12,200 bases of DNA from Moraxellaceae bacterium (GTDB taxonomy: Bacteria; Pseudomonadota; Gammaproteobacteria; Pseudomonadales; UBA3067): NCBI GenBank assembly GCA_002401525.1, contig NVTH01000212.1, forward strand, positions 1 to 12,200, written 5' to 3'. Position 1 is the stretch's first letter; the number at the start of each line of letters is the position of its first letter. Below are positions 7,214 to 12,200 of the stretch, piece after piece. The notes beneath the pieces are model-generated. The model was not told the DNA's origin and did not search any database. It saw nothing but the letters and a program-made list of their open reading frames with translations. Made by a program: the position numbers and the translations under genes.

Positions 7214-9736
7214 GTGATAAAACGAGTAATGTATTGGGTTGCGTTGTTGGCAGCGAGCCTTTGCTGCAGCCTTGTAGTTGGCAATGACTTTGTTAGTAAA
7301 GACTTTATTGTAAGCGGTGTTATTGCCGATGACTTTCCCGCCGATGATTTTGCCCAAATCGACAGTTCAGAAGAAAAGGTCAATGTTGGTTTGTTTTTGA
7401 AATATTTCGAGGACGCTGAGCAGCAGCTGACGATAAAGAACGTAGATACTTTGCCTATTCTCGGGCAGTTCAAGAAATACCAAGGCAAGGTATTTAATGC
7501 CGGTTATTCTAAATCAAATTATTGGCTGCATTTTGAATTCCAGGTGAATGATCTCGAAAATCATGAATTATCGCGCTATTTGGAGATTGATAATTCTCTG
7601 TTAGGCGTTTTAGAAATCTATCAGCGTAATTCAGAGGGTGGTTTTGAGGTAATCAAAACAGGCGTTAATAATTATACCCACTCCGCGCTTATTCATTACA
7701 GCTCATACCTTTATCCGCTGAAATTTGCTAGCAATGAGCCAATGGAGTTTTTTATTAAAGCGTCATCGTCATCGTCGGTGACTGTGCCGATCTATTTGTG
7801 GCGTCCGGATATATATCTGAAGAGTAAGTCAGATCAAAGAATATTCTACGGTATTTTATACGGCATTATGTTGACGATGTGCATTTATAACGTATTTTTA
7901 TTTTTTGCGATTAGGGAATCATGCTACTTATTTTACAGTTTATACGTGATCGCAATTCTGTCGATCGTGAGCGCTTACAGTGGAATTACAGCGCAATATT
8001 TCTTAAGTAATTCCCCGCTAATGTTGACCCGTTCAGTTTCGATAAGCGGAATGTTGGCAATCTATTTTTCTTGCCAATTCACGCGAGGTTTTTTACACAT
8101 AGAAAGTTATAGTCCTAGAGCAGATCAAGTATTTAACCGTTTTTCACAGTTGATGTTAATGATGATTCCGCTTCTTTGTATTGAATTTATTCGTGAGAAA
8201 ATAATATCGGTGTCGGCGGCCTTGCCGTTGCTTTGGATAGCGATAAGCTTTTGGGTAGGACTATTGGCCTTGAAAAATAACATCCGAGAGGCTCGATTCT
8301 ATATCGCCGGATGGGCCATGTTACTTATCTCTATTTTGGTTTTGGTGCTGAGCCTATTTGATGTGTTCCCAGTAGGATTTTATTCTGAACATGGCTTTAA
8401 AATAGGCGTGGTATTGGAGTCAATCGTTTTCGCCTACGCACTAGCAGATCGAACCCATAATATGCAACGAGAAAGAGTCATGTTGCAAAAGTCAGTGCTG
8501 CAAATTTCAGAGCGCAGCAACAAAATTAAAGATGAGTTTCTTGCCACGATAAGTCATGAGTTTCGCACGCCGATGAATGGCGTATTGGGCGCATTACAAA
8601 TGATGCGATCAGTACCAGTCTCTAACGAAGGCGTTAGGTACTTGAAAATTGCTAACCGATCAGCGTCTGATATGATGGACATTATTGATGGTATTCTAAA
8701 TTTTACTGAGGTTCGATCGGGAAATCTAAAAGTTAAGAAACAACAGTTTGCGCACCTCGATTTAGTCACTAAAATTACTTGGATTTATCAAAAGAGATTT
8801 AAAGAGAAAGGATTGAAGTTCGAAACTAAATTCTCTGCTGAAACGGATCAATTGGTTAATGGCGATATGGAAAAGATTGAACAAGTCATCGTCCAAGTGC
8901 TTGATAATGCCTTAAAATTTACCCATGAGGGATCTGTTAGTTTTGAGGTGAGCGGTTCGCTGAGTGAGGATGGAAACGAAATTGGCATCAATTACTTGGT
9001 GTCTGATACAGGCGTAGGCATCACCGAAGAGAGAAGCGAGCAGGTTTATGAGGCTTTTCGGCAACAAGACTCTTCAAATACCCGCGCATACGGTGGCCTC
9101 GGTATTGGGATGGCGATTAGTCGACGACTATTAGAATTAATGGACGGCAGCATTAGCTTTTCTGGAAACGATGGTGGTGGGACGGTATTTGAGATTGCGA
9201 TAGTGTACGAGATATACCGAAGGCCAATGAGTCAAGCCAAGGACGATATAAGACGCAAAAAAATTGAAGCTAATCGTAAATCTAATTCAGAACCTGGCCA
9301 CATAGCAGTCAATTCCAGAATTCTTGTGGTGGAAGATAATCTTGTCAATCAAATGATATTAAAGTCGATGCTCAAAAAAATGGGTTATCAGACGTTGGTA
9401 GCCGGTAATGGCCGAGAAGCGGTTGTTTTGCTCGAGCACGAGACTGTGGATGCTATTCTGATGGATTGTCAAATGCCTGTAATGGATGGATATGAAGCCA
9501 CACGAGAAATTCGTTGCTTGACCAATAGCAATTGCGATAAACCAATCTTAGCGGTAACAGCCAATGTGATGGCCACTGATAGGGGGAAATGTTTAGAGTC
9601 AGGCATGGATGATTATATTAAAAAACCTGTCAGCACGGAAATTATTAAAGAAAAACTAGATCATTGGCTGAGCCCTGAGCACGCGTTAGCTCGTGGTAAA
9701 GGTAAGCCTGATAGCAATACAGATTTGGAACATTAA
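7214..9736 (+). CDS. 7TMR-DISM hybrid sensor histidine kinase
   Basis: This 840-residue inner-membrane sensor passes phosphate from His to Asp. Visible parts in order: signal-type hydrophobic segment (about 5-23); periplasmic 7TMR-DISMED2-type sensory domain (about 55-198, with NYWLHFEF at 102-109); seven membrane segments (about 210-412); HisKA with phospho-acceptor His448 (ISHEFRTPMNG); HATPase with N box Asn565 (DNALKFTHEG), G1 DTGVGI at 598-603 and G2 GGLGIGMAIS; and a receiver (about 701-820) with acidic pair Glu707/Asp708, phospho-acceptor Asp751, Thr782 and Lys804. No HPt domain follows, so a separate HPt protein is expected. The start used is GTG at 7214; ATG at 7229 (MYWVALLAASLCC) is an equal or better candidate, as neither has a strong Shine-Dalgarno. 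The gene ends 46 nt from convergent csgG. DISMED2 domains often sense carbohydrate-like ligands, so control of surface behaviour is plausible, but a link to curli is only proximity. Confidence 0.93.
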   Translation: MIKRVMYWVALLAASLCCSLVVGNDFVSKDFIVSGVIADDFPADDFAQIDSSEEKVNVGLFLKYFEDAEQQLTIKNVDTLPILGQFKKYQGKVFNAGYSKSNYWLHFEFQVNDLENHELSRYLEIDNSLLGVLEIYQRNSEGGFEVIKTGVNNYTHSALIHYSSYLYPLKFASNEPMEFFIKASSSSSVTVPIYLWRPDIYLKSKSDQRIFYGILYGIMLTMCIYNVFLFFAIRESCYLFYSLYVIAILSIVSAYSGITAQYFLSNSPLMLTRSVSISGMLAIYFSCQFTRGFLHIESYSPRADQVFNRFSQLMLMMIPLLCIEFIREKIISVSAALPLLWIAISFWVGLLALKNNIREARFYIAGWAMLLISILVLVLSLFDVFPVGFYSEHGFKIGVVLESIVFAYALADRTHNMQRERVMLQKSVLQISERSNKIKDEFLATISHEFRTPMNGVLGALQMMRSVPVSNEGVRYLKIANRSASDMMDIIDGILNFTEVRSGNLKVKKQQFAHLDLVTKITWIYQKRFKEKGLKFETKFSAETDQLVNGDMEKIEQVIVQVLDNALKFTHEGSVSFEVSGSLSEDGNEIGINYLVSDTGVGITEERSEQVYEAFRQQDSSNTRAYGGLGIGMAISRRLLELMDGSISFSGNDGGGTVFEIAIVYEIYRRPMSQAKDDIRRKKIEANRKSNSEPGHIAVNSRILVVEDNLVNQMILKSMLKKMGYQTLVAGNGREAVVLLEHETVDAILMDCQMPVMDGYEATREIRCLTNSNCDKPILAVTANVMATDRGKCLESGMDDYIKKPVSTEIIKEKLDHWLSPEHALARGKGKPDSNTDLEH

Positions 9737-9782
9737 AAGTTAATAGAGCGATAAAATCGTCTTTGAAACTGAAATCTTTGAT

Positions 9783-11177
9783 TTACAAAATGGGGTTGTT
9801 TTGGATTTTTCGAACCCAAGGTTGATAAGATTTAAGCTTTGGCGGAAGCTTCTGTAATGCATCGCGAGCCGCTTGTTTCGTGGTATATTTTCCTACAGTT
9901 GCTGCATACCACCTTTTTCCTTCTTTGATAAACTCGATGTAATTAATTTGATTTGGGTTGAGACCATTTTCCGTAATGAAGGGGGCGATGGCTTGTCGAT
10001 TGGAGGTGGCCACTAATTGCACGGTATAAAATTGAATATTTTCGGGTGACGAGGAATTGTTTGGGCGAAGGTTCGCTGAGTTATTTTGTTTTTGTTGCGG
10101 TTTCGGTTGAGACTGAGACCGAGATTGGCCTTCGGGCTGATTTTTATTTTCGGAAGAGCTTTGTTTTGTATTGCTTGAATTCGGCGAGGTGTTTTTTGAG
10201 ATCGGTGGTGCCGCAGTCATTGGTGGAGGTGACGGTGATGCTAATGTATTGGCGGTTGCTGAGTTTTCTTCCGTCGGTGCTTTCAATAGCGACCGGCTAT
10301 TCGCTAGCCAGTGGTCATTGCTATAGGCTTTGATAATGGGGTGGTTTAAATCGTTGGGGTCATTTAAACCCCAATTTCGTTTATGAATCCCGGTGACAAT
10401 TAGACGAATAACGGCAGATTCGATGGCGTCCAACACGATCACTTGGGTGGGTTCATTGCGTGTGAATCCCGTTTCAAGTTCAAGTAAGCGTTTAAATTTG
10501 ACGAATCGAAACACCCCAAAATTGACTTGTACGGATAGAATTGCGCGCGTTACCGAGACCGAATTGACAATTTTTCCAGAATAGATGTCAACGGCTCTCA
10601 AGCTGATGGTCACTTGATCAACGCGGTATTGTTCTGAACCGCCTATGCCGAAGTATTTGGCCCCCATGCCACCGGTTCGTATGTCTGTGTCGTAGGCAAT
10701 TATTCCACCTTCGATAATAATGTTGGCGCCTAATAAAGGGTTTAAATCAGCATTGGGCTGGGTTTTTTTTAAGGTGGCACGAATGATTTTTCGCTCGGTT
10801 AAAATGTTTTGTAGACCTTCACGCTCTACCGGGATAAACCATCCCGAATCCTCTAGCGCACCGACTAACATTGCACTGGCGCCTTGGGTTACGGCCGTCG
10901 AAAAAGAACTTGCGGGTGGGGGTTTGTATTGACCCGTTTGATCCCTGAATCCGTAAACAGCAGTGACTATTCGTCCTTGGGATTGAGGTAAATTAATTAG
11001 GTCCATGTGAATGTCGCTAGGGGTATCCCAGTCGCGAATTTTATGCAGCGGGCCCACTAAATGATCGCTAATAGTTTTTGATACGGAGCGGGTCATTTGG
11101 CAGCCGCTCAGTATTACAGAATTCAATAAAAGAAAACTAAACAATAATCCAATTGATCGATATTTGAATAAATCCAT
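9783..11177 (-). CDS. csgG: CsgG curli secretion lipoprotein with C-terminal SPOR domain
   Basis: CsgG forms the outer-membrane pore that exports curlin subunits. Residues 1-26 are a lipoprotein signal ending in the lipobox LSGC (Cys26). Residues about 60-272 align well with E. coli CsgG, with landmarks such as ASSFSTAV, GWFIPVEREGLQNILTERKI, AKYFGIGG, GVFRFVKFKRLLE and NEPTQ. The protein is unusually long: 464 residues against 277. About 295-378 is a low-complexity linker rich in S, P, Q and N. About 381-458 is a SPOR-type domain (FYTVQLVATSNRQA, then GKRWYAATVGKYTTKQAA and LPPKLKSYQPWVRKI) resembling that of DamX. SPOR domains bind peptidoglycan stripped of stem peptides. The gene lies 7 nt after csgF, so coupled translation is likely; the Shine-Dalgarno is weak. 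The pore eyelet region reads KPPPASSF where E. coli has KPYPASNF. The fusion is continuous in one frame with no sign of an assembly break. Confidence 0.95.
   Translation of the reverse strand: MDLFKYRSIGLLFSFLLLNSVILSGCQMTRSVSKTISDHLVGPLHKIRDWDTPSDIHMDLINLPQSQGRIVTAVYGFRDQTGQYKPPPASSFSTAVTQGASAMLVGALEDSGWFIPVEREGLQNILTERKIIRATLKKTQPNADLNPLLGANIIIEGGIIAYDTDIRTGGMGAKYFGIGGSEQYRVDQVTISLRAVDIYSGKIVNSVSVTRAILSVQVNFGVFRFVKFKRLLELETGFTRNEPTQVIVLDAIESAVIRLIVTGIHKRNWGLNDPNDLNHPIIKAYSNDHWLANSRSLLKAPTEENSATANTLASPSPPPMTAAPPISKNTSPNSSNTKQSSSENKNQPEGQSRSQSQPKPQQKQNNSANLRPNNSSSPENIQFYTVQLVATSNRQAIAPFITENGLNPNQINYIEFIKEGKRWYAATVGKYTTKQAARDALQKLPPKLKSYQPWVRKIQNNPIL
10044..10295 (-). repeat. Low-complexity S/P/Q/N linker within csgG
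   Basis: This stretch encodes roughly residues 295-378 of CsgG, between pore and SPOR domain. It contains short iterations such as SPSPPP, SRSQSQPKPQQKQ and repeated S/N runs, and few hydrophobic residues, as expected of a disordered spacer. In the DNA, near-repeats such as GAGACTGAGACCGAGA on the plus strand suggest slippage-prone sequence, so its length may vary among strains. Confidence 0.75.
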
Positions 11178-11184
11178 TTCTATT

Positions 11185-11637
11185 CTAAAAACTTGATTCT
11201 ACGCTAAAGGTCGTTGCCTCTCCGGTAATGCGGTCGGTCGTCGATACTTGGACTCTACCATCGCCAAGATCAATTATATCGATAATAAAATCGGTGGTTT
11301 CCGTCTGGCCTGGAATTAAATTTCCTTCTTCGTCGACAAATGTTTGAGAAAGTGTATTTGTGAGCCGATTAAGCAGTGCTCGTTGCAGGCGATCATTGAA
11401 TTCTTCCAAAGGACTAATCTCATCATCTTCTTCTTGAGCGGGGTCTTTTAATTTATTTTGTGCTTGAGCTGAATTCATTAGCACGCTGCCATTCAGGTAG
11501 TTACCACCGAATGAAGGGTTATTAGGGACATAAATTAATGAGGAAGCGAGCAGTGATGCGGGCGTTAAAAGTCCAAAAACTATTGTTATAAATACTAATC
11601 GAATGAGGGGAGGGCGGCCAATCTTTTGATACTTCAT
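11185..11637 (-). CDS. csgF: Curli assembly factor CsgF
   Basis: CsgF binds the CsgG pore at the cell surface and promotes curli nucleation and anchoring. The 150-residue protein (E. coli 138) has an N-terminal signal peptide of about 31 residues, with likely cleavage at SLLA/SSLIY. This gives the mature start SSLIYVPNNPSFGGN, which has the same length up to FGGN as E. coli CsgF. Family landmarks follow: NPSFGGN (40-46), LMNSAQAQN (53-61), then an acidic segment PAQEEDDE and a C-terminal region DFIIDIIDLGDGRVQVSTTDRITGE like the E. coli [25 protein letters not shown]. In E. coli, csgE precedes csgF; here no csgE is seen upstream. The gene is 7 nt ahead of csgG, so the two form an operon. The Shine-Dalgarno is weak (ACAGG, distant), and the start fits the signal peptide. 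Mature position 17, the constriction Asn in E. coli, is Leu here. Confidence 0.94.
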   Translation of the reverse strand: MKYQKIGRPPLIRLVFITIVFGLLTPASLLASSLIYVPNNPSFGGNYLNGSVLMNSAQAQNKLKDPAQEEDDEISPLEEFNDRLQRALLNRLTNTLSQTFVDEEGNLIPGQTETTDFIIDIIDLGDGRVQVSTTDRITGEATTFSVESSF

Positions 11638-11729
11638 TATAAGTGTTTAACCTGTTCGATATCGAGTCTCTGTAATAGTTCGTCAAAGTGGATGCTGGTT
11701 TTAAACTAAATGAATGATTAATGGGCGAT

Positions 11730-11984
11730 TTAAGCGTTTATAGTCACTACTTCAGTGTAGTTGATAGGCATTGACCGTGCTGAATTTGGCGGGTTGAAGG
11801 TTTTGGCTTTATCTTCTTTGGAGGGGAACGTTGTTTTCAGTTTTAGTCTTAAGTTGATGTTCAGATCGATGTTCGGCTTTAGTTTTTCGTATTTGTAACG
11901 TTACCATTCGTCTGGTGTCATATCAGGATCAAACCGTCGTCCACGTTGATTGTTTTGATGGGGTAAGTTGGGAGTGCGGGGGCT
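11730..11984 (-). pseudogene. Possible decayed small ORF between curlin and csgF
   Basis: On the minus strand one frame stays open for 27 codons (11984-11904), hits TAA at 11901-11903, then stays open for another 56 codons to TAA at 11730-11732. The two halves read as if continuous: PHQNNQRGRRFDPDMTPDEW, stop, RYKYEKLKPNIDLNIN and onward to NYTEVVTINA. If the TAA were CAA the frame would be uninterrupted for 84 codons. No ATG opens the first half except the internal one before TPDEW, and a different frame carries an ATG inside the nearby hairpin. The composition looks like a basic, soluble peptide, but no family was recognised. Open frames of this length can arise by chance, so the call is weak. 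Confidence 0.3.
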
Positions 11985-12010
11985 TCATGCCCCCTACCCA
12001 AGAGGTGGGT
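11978..12010 (-). terminator. Tandem stem-loops directly after the curlin stop codon
   Basis: ACCCA/TGGGT (11996-12010, 5-nt loop) begins 2 nt after the curlin stop. GGGGGC/GCCCCC (11978-11994, 5-nt loop) follows. Neither has a U tract behind it, so a standard intrinsic terminator is not supported. An alternative outer stem (CCCAA at 11997-12001 with TTGGG at 11968-11972) would enclose the GC hairpin and compete with the first one. An attenuator or a 3'-end protector that keeps curlin mRNA above csgFG mRNA is a reasonable guess; a repeated extragenic palindrome is another. Confidence 0.4.
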
Positions 12011-12012
12011 GT

Positions 12013-12200
12013 CTAGAATCCTTGTAAAATACTTGCTGAGTTGCCATTTCCTTTTTGTTTTACGAATGCTTGCTGATTGGTGCCTTGTTGACATACTGCA
12101 GAGTTATTGCGGTCACCCAATTGTTTGACTCGAAGTAAGTTGTCCGTGCCATGTTGAGACGCAAAGGCGTAGTTTCCGTCACCTTGTTGTAGCAGGCGGC
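12013..12200 (-). CDS. Curlin-repeat fibre subunit (CsgA/CsgB family), 3' end only
   Basis: Only the last 61 codons are in the window; the 5' part lies beyond 12200. They contain curlin repeats with an exact 22-residue period: QQGDGN, QLGDRN and QKGNGN, with a second Q-x-G (QHG, QQG) halfway between, as in the strand-loop-strand units of CsgA and CsgB. The protein ends SASILQGF, close in form to the CsgA ending (Q-x-G-x-G-N then NATAHQY). It would be secreted through CsgG and assemble into amyloid on the cell surface. One Cys (SAVCQQG) lies in a repeat, which is uncommon in curlins. Whether this is the major (CsgA) or nucleator (CsgB) subunit cannot be settled from the tail. It is upstream of csgF on the same strand, 375 nt away. 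Confidence 0.9.
   Translation of the reverse strand, partial: RLLQQGDGNYAFASQHGTDNLLRVKQLGDRNNSAVCQQGTNQQAFVKQKGNGNSASILQGF

Larger units (their letters stand above)
11638..12012. other. 375-nt gap between curlin and csgF, without an intact gene
   Basis: In the Csg direction (minus strand) this stretch starts with two stem-loops at 11978-12010, continues with a protein-like frame broken by one TAA (11730-11984), and ends with about 90 AT-rich nt before csgF. A weak promoter-like pair for csgF is TTGACG (plus strand CGTCAA, 11681-11686) with GATATC at 11658-11663, spaced 17 nt. No CsgE- or CsgC-like sequence was recognised in any frame I translated. Confidence 0.6.

Noticed and set aside
9737..9782. 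Terminator between the kinase gene and csgG
   Set aside because: A short imperfect pairing around GCGATAAAATCGT exists, but it lacks both a stable GC stem and a T tract on either strand.
10046..10333. 95-codon plus-strand open frame opposite csgG
   Set aside because: It is antisense to the low-complexity linker of CsgG, and the openness is explained by the S/P/Q/N codon bias of that linker.
11730..12012. Hidden csgE or csgC in the gap upstream of csgF
   Set aside because: The translated frames share no recognisable stretch with remembered E. coli CsgE or CsgC sequences.
1..12200. CRISPR array, tRNA, rRNA, insertion sequence or prophage genes
   Set aside because: No regularly spaced direct repeats of suitable length, cloverleaf-like segment, transposase or phage-type protein was seen.

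Overview
The window looks like chromosomal DNA from a moderate-to-low GC gammaproteobacterium, probably aquatic or marine. This rests on an E. coli-type full-length MetH, a two-domain NfuA, an AroF-like DAHP synthase, a 7TMR-DISM hybrid kinase and a Csg (curli) locus. The taxonomic placement is inference; no rRNA or other marker gene is present.

Layout. Positions 129-3830 (minus) hold metH, cobalamin-dependent methionine synthase. It is divergent from nfuA (4091-4684, plus), an Fe-S carrier, which is followed after 75 nt by a membrane-anchored peroxiredoxin-like protein (4760-5623, plus). A strong bidirectional intrinsic terminator at 5657-5691 separates this protein from the convergent DAHP synthase gene (5731-6807, minus). 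A 406-nt divergent spacer follows. Then comes an 840-residue 7TMR-DISM hybrid sensor kinase (7214-9736, plus), which ends 46 nt from the convergent csgG.

The right end is a curli (type VIII secretion) locus read on the minus strand: the 3' end of a curlin-repeat gene (12013 to beyond 12200), a 375-nt gap, csgF (11185-11637) and csgG (9783-11177). csgE and csgD are not visible. The gap holds two small stem-loops just after the curlin stop codon, and a protein-like reading frame interrupted by one TAA.

The most unusual object is CsgG. A complete CsgG lipoprotein pore is followed by about 85 residues of S/P/Q/N-rich linker and then a C-terminal SPOR-type domain (peptidoglycan binding), for 464 residues in total against 277 in E. 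coli. The reading suggested is a curli secretion pore that tethers itself to peptidoglycan, perhaps at division sites. Substitutions at pore-lining positions in both CsgG and CsgF may also alter the channel constrictions. The housekeeping genes look intact and ordinary.
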